64,000 bases of DNA from Gemmiger formicilis (GTDB lineage Bacteria > Bacillota > Clostridia > Oscillospirales > Ruminococcaceae), in the NCBI RefSeq assembly GCF_900167555.1, contig NZ_FUYF01000003.1:186001-250000 (forward strand), in the 5' to 3' direction. The notes beneath the pieces are model-generated. The model was not told the DNA's origin. It saw only the letters and a list, made by a program, of their open reading frames with translations, and ran no database searches. Below are positions 1-7,883 of this stretch, in pieces (within the stretch, counting starts at the first letter, position 1; every line of letters starts with the position of its first letter). The position numbers and the translations under genes were made by a program.

Positions 1-79
1 GGACGACTACCAGTTCGTCAACGGCCTGTTGGGTGCCGTTGCGCGTGAGCGCGGCGAGACCCCCGAACCCCAATGCTGA
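1..79 (+). CDS. nusB: NusB C-terminus (partial, start outside window)
   Basis: The last 25 codons of a gene that enters from the left, reading DDYQFVNGLLGAVARERG and ending in TGA at 77-79. The pattern 'FVNG(L/V)L' close to the C-terminus is typical of the transcription antitermination factor NusB, which binds boxA RNA with S10. Upstream of xseA is also where Firmicutes place nusB. Its stop overlaps the next gene by 7 bases, suggesting coupled translation. The assignment rests on a short tail plus gene order. Confidence 0.6.
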   Translation, partial: DDYQFVNGLLGAVARERGETPEPQC

Positions 80-1020
80 CGCTGGGCATCGACACCAGCA
101 ATTACGCAACCTCTCTGGCAGTGTTTGACACAGACGCCGGAGAGGTTGTTTGCGATTGCAAAAAGTTTTTGCCCGTCAAGGAAGGGCAGCTCGGTCTGCG
201 GCAGAGTGACGCGCTGTTCCACCACACGGCAGCCCTGCCCGCCATGCTGGCGGAGCTGGGCGCAAGGGCCGACCTGACGCAGGTCAGGGCCGTTGGCGTG
301 TCCGCCAGGCCGCGCCCCGTGGAGGGGTCGTATATGCCGTGCTTTCTGGCCGGTGTCAGCGCCGCGACGGCGTTCAGCCTGTCCCGCGCGCTGCCGCTCA
401 TCGAGCTGACCCACCAGCAGGGGCATATTGCCGCGGCGCTGTACGCGGCGGGGGATTTCACGCTGTTTGAGCGGGAGTCACTTGTATTTCATGTCTCCGG
501 CGGCACCACCGACCTTCTTTTGTGCCATGGGGCCGAGCGCATCACGCCGCTGGGCACAAGCAGCGATCTGTACGCCGGACAGGCTGTGGACCGCCTCGGC
601 GTCAAGCTGGGCTTTCCGTTCCCGGCGGGCGTCTATGTCAGCGAGCAGGCCGCTTTGTGTAAAGAAAAAGTCCATCCCAAGGTCAGTGTACACGGGCTGA
701 CGTGCAGTCTGTCCGGCCTTGAGAACCAGTGCGCCAAGCTGCTGGCCGACGGGCATGACGCGCCCTATGTCTGCAAATACTGTCTGCTCTGCGTGGGCGA
801 AACGCTTGTGCGGATGGCAAACAACGCCCTGGCCGAGCATCCGGGTCTGCCCGTGGTTTTTGCGGGCGGCGTTATGAGCAGTGATCTGATCCGCACCTAT
901 GTGACGAACCGCGTGCCGAACGCACATTTTGTACCGGGAAAATTTGCCAGTGACAATGCCATTGGCATCTCGATCCTGGCGGCGAGGGAGTGTGGCGCAT
1001 GGCCGACTACATCAATGTAA
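73..1020 (+). CDS. TsaD/Kae1-like (peptidase M22 family) paralog
   Basis: A 315-residue ASKHA-fold protein related to TsaD, the enzyme that transfers threonylcarbamoyl to A37 of tRNAs. Visible are an N-terminal phosphate loop GIDTSNYATS (5-14), the metal-binding HxxxH as HQQGH (114-118), a second nucleotide loop VSGGTTDLL (141-149) and a C-terminal AGGVMSSDLI loop. It is shorter and more divergent than a usual TsaD of about 335-345 residues. Clostridia often carry such a paralog beside xseA in addition to true tsaD, so its substrate cannot be stated. It starts inside nusB and its end overlaps xseA. Confidence 0.7.
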   Translation: MLTLGIDTSNYATSLAVFDTDAGEVVCDCKKFLPVKEGQLGLRQSDALFHHTAALPAMLAELGARADLTQVRAVGVSARPRPVEGSYMPCFLAGVSAATAFSLSRALPLIELTHQQGHIAAALYAAGDFTLFERESLVFHVSGGTTDLLLCHGAERITPLGTSSDLYAGQAVDRLGVKLGFPFPAGVYVSEQAALCKEKVHPKVSVHGLTCSLSGLENQCAKLLADGHDAPYVCKYCLLCVGETLVRMANNALAEHPGLPVVFAGGVMSSDLIRTYVTNRVPNAHFVPGKFASDNAIGISILAARECGAWPTTSM

Positions 1021-2216
1021 CCAGCCTGAACCGGCTGGCAAAGCGCGTATTGGAGCAATGCGACCCACTGAACGATCTGATCGTCTGCGGGGAGATTTCC
1101 GGCTTTACGCGGCATTACAAGAGCGGGCATCTGTATTTCACGCTCAAGGATGAGAACGCCTCCATCAAAACTGTCATGTTCCGCTCCCAGGCACAGCTTT
1201 TGAACTTCGAACCGCAGAACGGTATGCTGGTGCTCGTCTACGGACGCGCCACGATCTATGAGCGGGACGGCGCGTTCCAGCTCTACGCTGACTATATGAA
1301 GCCCTTCGGCGCGGGTGCCGCGCAGATGGCGTTTGACGCGCTGTACAAAAAGCTGGAGGCCGAGGGGTTGTTTGCGCCCGAGCGCAAGCGCCCGCTGCCC
1401 GCCGTACCGAGGTGTATCGGCGTTGTCACGAGCAAGACCGGCGCAGCGTGGCAGGACGTGCAGAACGTCATTGGCCGTCGCTGGCCGATGGTGAAATTGC
1501 TGCTGGCCCCCGTCAGCGTGCAGGGCATCGAGGCTGAAAAGAGTATCGTGGACGGCATCCGCAGGCTGGACCGCGACCCGCGGCCCGACCTGATCCTGGT
1601 CACCCGCGGCGGCGGCAGCAAAGAGGATCTATGGGTGTTCAACTCCGAGCGTATCGCCCGCGCGGCAGCCGCCTGCCGCAGGCCGGTGGTCTCGGCGGTA
1701 GGGCATGAGATCGACACTTCGATTCTGGACTATGTTGCCGACCTGCGCGCGCCGACACCGTCCGCAGCGGCGGAGCTCTGCGTGCCCGATCAGGGGGATG
1801 TACGGCAGAAAATATTCATTTTGCAGCAAAATATTCAAAAAAATATACAGAATCGCTGCAATCTATGCTATAATAGGTTTAACCAGCTGGCCACGGCGCA
1901 GCTTTTGCAGCGTCAGCACCAGCAGTTAGACCGCCGCGGGCAGGAGCTTGCCATTGCGCAGGCCGCTGTCCGGCAGGCCGCACAGCGCCATGTGCAGGAT
2001 GCTCAGCGCAGCCTGCAAAGCGCCGCTGCGGTGGCGGAATCCCTGAGCCCTTACGCGGTGCTGGCCCGCGGCTACGCGCTGCCGGAGCAAAACGGCACGC
2101 CCTGCGCCGTCGAAACACTGCGTCCCGGCGAAGCCGTGACGCTGCGCGGTGCCAGAGCCGCCGCCGAATGCCGCGTGGAAGCGGTACACACTTTGGAACA
2201 AAAAACAGGGGAGTGA
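999..2216 (+). CDS. xseA: Exodeoxyribonuclease VII large subunit
   Basis: Large subunit (405 aa) of exonuclease VII, which degrades single-stranded DNA into oligonucleotides in repair. It has an N-terminal OB-fold (about 5-100), the catalytic region with VVTSKTGAAWQDV and the signature TRGGGSKEDLWVFN, and a Gln/Arg-rich coiled-coil tail that binds XseB. I place the start at ATG 999, 8 bases after GAGGGAG; a GTG nine bases earlier is less well placed. It overlaps the preceding gene by 22 bases. Bases 1806-1880 form an AT-rich patch rich in AAA, AAT, ATA and ATT codons, unlike the rest of the gene. Confidence 0.95.
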   Translation: MADYINVTSLNRLAKRVLEQCDPLNDLIVCGEISGFTRHYKSGHLYFTLKDENASIKTVMFRSQAQLLNFEPQNGMLVLVYGRATIYERDGAFQLYADYMKPFGAGAAQMAFDALYKKLEAEGLFAPERKRPLPAVPRCIGVVTSKTGAAWQDVQNVIGRRWPMVKLLLAPVSVQGIEAEKSIVDGIRRLDRDPRPDLILVTRGGGSKEDLWVFNSERIARAAAACRRPVVSAVGHEIDTSILDYVADLRAPTPSAAAELCVPDQGDVRQKIFILQQNIQKNIQNRCNLCYNRFNQLATAQLLQRQHQQLDRRGQELAIAQAAVRQAAQRHVQDAQRSLQSAAAVAESLSPYAVLARGYALPEQNGTPCAVETLRPGEAVTLRGARAAAECRVEAVHTLEQKTGE

Positions 2217-2222
2217 TACCCG

Positions 2223-2444
2223 ATGAAGCAGCCCAAATCCTTCGAGGAAGGCATGGACCGCCTGCAGGGACTTCTGACCCAGCTGCAGGATGAAGCCACA
2301 CCGCTGGCTGATTCCGTCAAGCTGTACGCCGAGGCCGCCGGGCTGATCCATTACTGTAATACAGCGCTGGACAAGGCCCGGCTGCAGGTCGAGGAGATCG
2401 ACGCCAGCCTTGCCCCGGATGTGGAGGTGCCCCATGACGCATGA
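2223..2444 (+). CDS. xseB: Exodeoxyribonuclease VII small subunit
   Basis: A 73-residue helical protein, usual for XseB. It contains the family pattern SFEEGMDRLQ near the N-terminus and LYAEAAGLIHYCNTALDKAR in the middle. Several XseB copies wrap the coiled coil of XseA to form active exonuclease VII. It follows xseA by 6 bases, with GGGGAG upstream of the ATG, and overlaps ispA by 11 bases. Confidence 0.93.
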   Translation: MKQPKSFEEGMDRLQGLLTQLQDEATPLADSVKLYAEAAGLIHYCNTALDKARLQVEEIDASLAPDVEVPHDA

Positions 2445-3327
2445 GGAATATAAGCAGCAGCTTACCGCCTGGGCCGGTCTGACCGAAAAGCGCCTGGCCG
2501 CATTGTGCGATGAATACCTGCCGCAGCAGTCTGAGCTGGGGCAGGCCGCGCGCTACAGCCTTCTGGGCGGCGGCAAACGGGTTCGCGCCGTGCTGACGCT
2601 GGCCGCCTGCCAGCTGGCCGGTGCCGACGCTGCCGATGCGCTGGACTATGCCTGTGCGCTGGAAATGCTGCACTGCTACTCGCTCATTCATGATGATATG
2701 CCCTGCATGGACAACGATGATTTCCGCCGCGGACGCCCGAGCTGCCACAAGCAGTTTGGCGAGGCTACGGCCCTGCTGGCCGCGGACGCACTGGTCACGG
2801 CAGCGTTTGAGGTCCTTGCCCATGCAAAGTGCTCTGCCGAGAGCCGCATTGAGGCCGTGCAGCTGCTGGCCAAAGGCGGCGGGGACCGCGGCATGCTCTA
2901 CGGCCAGGAGCTGGACAAGCATTTTGAAACTGTGCGCGCCGGTGAGGCCGAGCTTTTAAACCTGCACGCCCACAAAACCGGTGCGCTCATCATTGCCGCC
3001 GTCGAGCTGGGCTGTGCCGCCGCGGGTGTGCGCCCCGACACGGACACCCGCAAGGCGCTGGTGCGCTACGCTGCCGAGCTTGGCCTGGTTTTCCAGATCG
3101 TCGATGACATTCTGGACGTCACCTCTACGACGGAGGAGCTGGGCAAGCCCGTGGGCAGCGACGCCGACAACGACAAAACCACCTTTATCACGCTGTACGG
3201 TTTACAGGGCGCACATGAGGAAGCCGAGCGCCACAATACCGCAGCGCTGGCCGCGCTGGATGCGCTTGGCCCCAGGGCAGATTTTCTGCGCCTGATGGCA
3301 GCGGAGCTGCTGGAACGTAAGAAATAA
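2434..3327 (+). CDS. ispA: Polyprenyl (geranyl/farnesyl) diphosphate synthase
   Basis: A class I trans-prenyltransferase (297 aa) that condenses isopentenyl diphosphate with allylic diphosphates, making short-chain prenyl diphosphates for undecaprenyl carrier and other isoprenoids. The first Asp-rich motif is HDDMPCMDND, followed by RRGRPSCHK, and the second is QIVDDILD. The start is ATG 2434 (MTHEEYK), 5 bases after GGAGGT; an upstream in-frame ATG at 2410 has no such site. It lies in an isoprenoid group with dxs. Chain length cannot be settled by eye. Confidence 0.92.
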   Translation: MTHEEYKQQLTAWAGLTEKRLAALCDEYLPQQSELGQAARYSLLGGGKRVRAVLTLAACQLAGADAADALDYACALEMLHCYSLIHDDMPCMDNDDFRRGRPSCHKQFGEATALLAADALVTAAFEVLAHAKCSAESRIEAVQLLAKGGGDRGMLYGQELDKHFETVRAGEAELLNLHAHKTGALIIAAVELGCAAAGVRPDTDTRKALVRYAAELGLVFQIVDDILDVTSTTEELGKPVGSDADNDKTTFITLYGLQGAHEEAERHNTAALAALDALGPRADFLRLMAAELLERKK

Positions 3328-3339
3328 GGATGTGATCCC

Positions 3340-3807
3340 ATGCCACTGCTGCGCGCTGCGCTGAGTTGGAATTTTGTGCTGGCTACGGCGATCTGTGCAT
3401 CGCTGCTGGCCCAGCTTATTAAGGTTCTTCTGAATCTGTTTATCTTCCACCGCTTTATTGCCGAGCGTATGTGGGGTGCGGGCGGCATGCCCAGCTCCCA
3501 CTCGGCCACGGTCTGCGCCATGGTCGTTGCCACGGGGCGGTACTGCGGCGTCAATTCCCCAATCTTCGCCATTGCGGCGGTGCTGTCCATCATTGTCATG
3601 TATGACGCCATGGGCGTGCGCTACGAGACCGGCGAGCAGGCCAAGGTGCTGAACCGGATGTTCACCGAATGGATGGACCAGGGGTTTGAGCAGTTCCAGC
3701 TGCCCCACGGCAAAAAGCTGAAGGAAATGGTCGGCCATACGCCGATCGAAGTTGTGACCGGTGCGGCGCTCGGCATTGTGCTGGGCTTTGCCATGCCGAT
3801 GGTGTAA
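3340..3807 (+). CDS. Divergent PAP2 family (DUF212) membrane protein
   Basis: A 155-residue integral membrane protein of the DUF212 'divergent PAP2' family, like B. subtilis YuiD. It shows GGMPSSHSATVCAM, which resembles a lipid phosphatase SxxxH core, then hydrophobic helices and VMYDAMGVRYETGEQA, typical of the family. Members are presumed to act on polyprenyl or other lipid phosphates but are not well characterised. Its place between ispA and dxs fits a role near prenyl phosphate metabolism, which is inference. Confidence 0.85.
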   Translation: MPLLRAALSWNFVLATAICASLLAQLIKVLLNLFIFHRFIAERMWGAGGMPSSHSATVCAMVVATGRYCGVNSPIFAIAAVLSIIVMYDAMGVRYETGEQAKVLNRMFTEWMDQGFEQFQLPHGKKLKEMVGHTPIEVVTGAALGIVLGFAMPMV

Positions 3808-3822
3808 AAACGAGGTGCGTAT

Positions 3823-5700
3823 ATGAGCTATCCCTTGCTGGAGCGCATCAATGCGCCCGGAGAAATAAAAAATCTGCCCGCGTCCGATATGCCCGCCCTG
3901 TGTGAGGAGATCCGGCAGTTTTTGATCAAGAGCGTTTCCGAGACCGGCGGCCATCTGTCGTCGAACCTCGGCGTTGTGGAGCTGACGGTGGCCCTGCACC
4001 GCGTGCTGGACTTTCCGCAGGACAAGTTGCTGTTTGACGTCGGCCATCAGTGCTACACCCACAAGCTGCTGACCGGGCGGCGCGAAGGCTTCGCCCAGCT
4101 GCGCCGCAAAAACGGCATTTCCGGCTTTCCCAGCCCGCGGGAGAGCGATTGTGACGCCTTTATTGCCGGCCACGGCAGTGCGGCGCTGTCAACAGCCATC
4201 GGCATTGCCCGCGCCAAAAAGCTCAAGAACGAGCCGGGCAAGGTCGTGGTCATCGTTGGCGACGGTGCGTTTACCGGCGGCATGGTCTACGAGGGCATGA
4301 ACAATGTCAGCAAGCTGAACAATCTGATCGTCATCCTGAACGACAACAAGATGTCGATTTCCAAAAATGTCGGCCAGATGGCGAATTATCTGACCAAGCT
4401 GCGCACCGACCCGAAATACTCCCACGTCAAGGCCCACATGGAGACGACGCTCGAGCGCATCCCCGTGGCAGGTGACGCGCTGGTCAGGGTCTTGCAGGGC
4501 GGCAAGCAGCTGATCCGCCGCGGCATCTACAAGTCCACGATGTTTGAGGAGATGGGCTTCCAGTATATCGGGCCCATCGACGGCCATGATGTGGGCATGC
4601 TGACTCACACGCTGACGAACCTGCGCGGCGAGCAGTATGCGCCGGTTTTCCTGCACGTCGTCACCAAAAAGGGAAGGGGCCTGAAGCCCGCCGAGGAGAA
4701 CCCCGGCGAGTTCCACGCCGTATCGTCCATCGATTTGAACCATCTGACTGACCCCGAGCTGTCACCGAAGGATTCCTTCTCGTCTACGTTCGGCTGTGCG
4801 CTGGCAGATCTGGGCGACGACGAGCCGCGGCTGTGCGGCATCACCGCCGCCATGAAGTACGGCACCGGCCTGAACTTCTTCAAGCACCGCCATCCCGGGC
4901 GTTTCTTTGACGTCGGCATGGCGGAGGAACACGCTGTCACGTTTGCGGCGGGCCTGGCCAGCCAGGGGTTGCTGCCCGTGGTCGCCATCTATTCCACATT
5001 TTTCCAGCGTGCCTACGACCAGATCATCCATGATGTCAATCTGATGCAGCTGGATGTGCTGTTCGCTGTGGACCGCGCGGGGCTGGTGCCCGGCGACGGT
5101 GCCACACACCAAGGCATTTACGATGTGGCGTTCTTCTCGAATGTGAACATCCCGATTTTTGCCCCCGCCAACTATGCGGAGCTGCGCTACTGGCTGACCT
5201 ATCTTGTGCGCGAGGCACACGGCCCGCGGATGATCCGCTATGCCCGCGGCGGCGAGAACCCCGCACTGGCGGCGCTGCCCTGCACAGGCGCACGCTACGA
5301 TGTGCTGGACCCCGTCGATGGTGCACGTGTCGCACTTGTCAGCTACGGTGCCGAGACCGAGGAGATCATTGCCGCCAAGGATCTGCTGGCCCAGCATGGC
5401 GTGCAGGCGGACTGCGTCAAGCTGACGCAGCTTTACCCGCTGCCGGACGGTGTGTGCGATACACTGAAGCACTACGACACGATTTTGTTTGCCGAGGATA
5501 CGGTGCGCACCGGCGGCATCGGCGAGCAGCTGGGCTTTGCCATGCAGCAATGCGGCTGGCAGGGCGAATTCCTGCTGCATGCCGTGGACAACAGCCATCT
5601 GCTGCACGCCAATGTGCCCGAACTGCGCAAGGATCAGCAGCTTGACGCCGCGGCCCTCTGCACAGATATTTTGAACGCTTTAAAGGAGAAACAGGCATGA
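3823..5700 (+). CDS. dxs: 1-deoxy-D-xylulose-5-phosphate synthase
   Basis: A 625-residue thiamine-diphosphate enzyme that joins pyruvate and glyceraldehyde 3-phosphate, the first step of the MEP isoprenoid pathway. Visible are FDVGHQCYTHKLLTGR, the cofactor motif GDGAFTGGMVYEG with the later NDNKMSI, the transketolase pyrimidine-domain sequence DVGMAEEHAVTFAAGLA, and DRAGLVPGDGATHQG. Length is typical. It has an RBS GAGGTG and overlaps tlyA by 4 bases (ATGA). Confidence 0.97.
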   Translation: MSYPLLERINAPGEIKNLPASDMPALCEEIRQFLIKSVSETGGHLSSNLGVVELTVALHRVLDFPQDKLLFDVGHQCYTHKLLTGRREGFAQLRRKNGISGFPSPRESDCDAFIAGHGSAALSTAIGIARAKKLKNEPGKVVVIVGDGAFTGGMVYEGMNNVSKLNNLIVILNDNKMSISKNVGQMANYLTKLRTDPKYSHVKAHMETTLERIPVAGDALVRVLQGGKQLIRRGIYKSTMFEEMGFQYIGPIDGHDVGMLTHTLTNLRGEQYAPVFLHVVTKKGRGLKPAEENPGEFHAVSSIDLNHLTDPELSPKDSFSSTFGCALADLGDDEPRLCGITAAMKYGTGLNFFKHRHPGRFFDVGMAEEHAVTFAAGLASQGLLPVVAIYSTFFQRAYDQIIHDVNLMQLDVLFAVDRAGLVPGDGATHQGIYDVAFFSNVNIPIFAPANYAELRYWLTYLVREAHGPRMIRYARGGENPALAALPCTGARYDVLDPVDGARVALVSYGAETEEIIAAKDLLAQHGVQADCVKLTQLYPLPDGVCDTLKHYDTILFAEDTVRTGGIGEQLGFAMQQCGWQGEFLLHAVDNSHLLHANVPELRKDQQLDAAALCTDILNALKEKQA

Positions 5701-6518
5701 GCAAGATTCGCCTGGATCAATACCTGTGCCAGAACGGACTGGTACAGAGCCGTGAGCGCGCCAAGGCGCTCATCATGTCCGGCATCGTCTTTGTCAACGA
5801 GCAGAAGGTCGACAAGGCCGGTGAGATGATCGCACCCGACGCCAAGGTCGAGGTGCGTGGGCATGACATCGGCTATGTCAGCCGCGGCGGCCTCAAGCTG
5901 GAAAAGGCCATGCAGGTCTTTCCGATGCGCCCGGACGGCAAGGTCTGCATGGACATTGGCGCGTCCACGGGCGGCTTTACCGACTGTATGCTGCAAAACG
6001 GCGCGGTCAAGGTCTACGCCGTCGATGTGGGCTACGGCCAGCTGGCGTGGAGCCTGCGCACCGATGCGCGCGTCATCAATATGGAAAGAACGAACATCCG
6101 CAATGTAAAGCCTGAGGACCTGACAGAGCCGGTTGCGTTCTTCAGCGTGGACGTTTCGTTCATCTCGCTCAAGCATATCTTCCCGGTGGCAGACGCCATC
6201 TGCACGCCGGACGCTGTCGGCGTCTGCCTGGTCAAGCCGCAGTTTGAGGCTGGCCGCGAGAAGGTCGGCAAAAAGGGCGTCGTGCGCGACCCGGCTACCC
6301 ACCGCGAGGTACTGAAAATGGCCGAGGGGTATGCCATGGCGAACCACTTTACCCCCGCGGGCCTGGACTTTTCGCCCATTAAGGGACCCGAGGGCAACAT
6401 TGAATACCTGATGTACGTCCAGCACTGCGATACCCCGCAGCCGCTGCCGGAGGGCCTGATTGAAAAGGTCGTCGCAGCCTCCCACGATACGCTGGACAAA
6501 GCGCCCAATCTGCACTGA
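5697..6518 (+). CDS. tlyA: TlyA family rRNA methyltransferase / putative hemolysin
   Basis: A 273-residue protein with an N-terminal S4 RNA-binding domain (RLDQYLCQNGLVQSRERAK) and an FtsJ-like S-adenosylmethionine domain with motif I MDIGASTGGFTDCML. TlyA of mycobacteria 2'-O-methylates 16S and 23S rRNA; the hemolysin name is historical. The order dxs-tlyA-nadK-argR-recN is classic for Firmicutes. Start ATG overlaps the dxs stop, with AAAGGAG upstream. Confidence 0.93.
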   Translation: MSKIRLDQYLCQNGLVQSRERAKALIMSGIVFVNEQKVDKAGEMIAPDAKVEVRGHDIGYVSRGGLKLEKAMQVFPMRPDGKVCMDIGASTGGFTDCMLQNGAVKVYAVDVGYGQLAWSLRTDARVINMERTNIRNVKPEDLTEPVAFFSVDVSFISLKHIFPVADAICTPDAVGVCLVKPQFEAGREKVGKKGVVRDPATHREVLKMAEGYAMANHFTPAGLDFSPIKGPEGNIEYLMYVQHCDTPQPLPEGLIEKVVAASHDTLDKAPNLH

Positions 6519-6535
6519 GAAAGGACCCTGACACA

Positions 6536-7390
6536 ATGTCGGTTTTGCTGATTCCCAACCCGACCAAGGACACCGGGCTTGCCGTTACGCGGCAGGCTGC
6601 CGCTGTGCTGGCCGGGCTGGGCGTGCCGGTCTTGATGCCGCAGCCCTTTGCGAACGAATTTGGTTCTGCCGGGCTGACGGGTGTGCATTTTCTGCCCGAG
6701 GCAGATGCCTACCGCGCCGCCGACCAGGTCGTGACCATCGGCGGTGACGGCACGCTGCTGCGCGCCGGGCTTTCCTGCATGAAGCACGGCAAGCCCGTTC
6801 TGGGTGTCAACCTTGGCCGCACCGGCTTTCTGGCGACCTGCGAGGTCGGCGAGCTTACGGCCAAGCTCAAACGGCTGGCCGCGGGGGAGTTCACCCTTGC
6901 CAGCCGCCGTCTGCTCCACGCCGAGGCCCCGGCCCACGGTTGGCAGGCTGACGCCATCAATGACCTTGTGGTGTTCGGTCAGACCCGGCTGCACCCGATG
7001 GATTATAAGGTGTACTGCGACGGCGCATTGGTGGGCAGCTACCGCAGCGACGGCATGATTCTGGCAACGCCGACGGGCTCCACCGCGTACTCGTTCTCGG
7101 CGGGCGGGCCGATCTTGGACGCCGCCGCGGACGTATTGGTCCTGACGCCGGTCTGTGCGCACAATGTACACGCCGCGCCGCTTGTGTTTGCGGCTGACCG
7201 CCATCTGAAAATTATCGCCGATGCCGAAAACCGCGACGGCAGCTTTGCCTGTGCGGACAGCAGCGCCCAGTGCGACCTGCTGCCGGGTGAAAGCCTGCTG
7301 GTGACCGGCTGTGGGCAGCGCCTGCGGTTGATTGCCTTCGACGACGCGGAACAGTTCCATGCGATTGAAAACAAATTGATGAGGAGATGA
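6536..7390 (+). CDS. nadK: NAD kinase
   Basis: A 284-residue ATP-NAD kinase that phosphorylates NAD to NADP. The diagnostic motif GGDGTLLRAG is near residue 65, followed by NLGRTGFLA, the conserved NDLVV and the glycine/serine-rich ATPTGSTAYSFSAGGP. It follows tlyA by 17 bases, and its stop lies in the ribosome-binding region of argR. Confidence 0.95.
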   Translation: MSVLLIPNPTKDTGLAVTRQAAAVLAGLGVPVLMPQPFANEFGSAGLTGVHFLPEADAYRAADQVVTIGGDGTLLRAGLSCMKHGKPVLGVNLGRTGFLATCEVGELTAKLKRLAAGEFTLASRRLLHAEAPAHGWQADAINDLVVFGQTRLHPMDYKVYCDGALVGSYRSDGMILATPTGSTAYSFSAGGPILDAAADVLVLTPVCAHNVHAAPLVFAADRHLKIIADAENRDGSFACADSSAQCDLLPGESLLVTGCGQRLRLIAFDDAEQFHAIENKLMRR

Positions 7391-7395
7391 TCCCT

Positions 7396-7857
7396 GTGAA
7401 AAGTGCACGTCATCAGGCAATTCTTGACCTGATCGAACAGCACCCTATTGACCGGCAGGAGGACCTGCTGGCCCACCTGCGGGAGGAAGGCTTTGACGTG
7501 ACGCAGGCCACGGTATCCCGCGATATTCGTGAGCTGCAGCTGGTCAAAACAGCCACCGCTGACGGGCGTTACCGCTACGTGCCGGCGTCTGCGTCCGGCA
7601 AGGTAACGCATTCACCCAGCCGGTTTGAGATGATTTTCCGCGAGTCGGTGCTCAAGGTGGATTACGCCGGGCACATGGTACTGGTCAAGTGTTTTTCCGG
7701 CATGGCCAACGCTGCGTGCGAGGTGTTCGACGCCAAGCAGTGGGACAATGTCGTCGGCACGCTTTCCGGCGATGACACGTTCTTTATCTTGATGCGCAGC
7801 GAGGATGACGCAGCCGCCATCTGCAAGCAGCTGCAGCAGTACACCCGCCGCGGGTAA
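7396..7857 (+). CDS. argR: Arginine repressor ArgR
   Basis: A 153-residue arginine-responsive regulator with an N-terminal winged helix (RHQAILDLIE...GFDVTQATVSRDIRELQLVK) and a C-terminal arginine-binding oligomerisation domain. I choose GTG 7396, 9 bases after GAGGAG; an in-frame ATG at 7387 directly abuts that site and is too close. In this conserved cluster the protein is usually the housekeeping ArgR/AhrC. No ARG boxes were looked for systematically. Confidence 0.92.
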   Translation: MKSARHQAILDLIEQHPIDRQEDLLAHLREEGFDVTQATVSRDIRELQLVKTATADGRYRYVPASASGKVTHSPSRFEMIFRESVLKVDYAGHMVLVKCFSGMANAACEVFDAKQWDNVVGTLSGDDTFFILMRSEDDAAAICKQLQQYTRRG

Positions 7858-7883
7858 TTTTAACGACAGGGAGGAGCTGCCCC

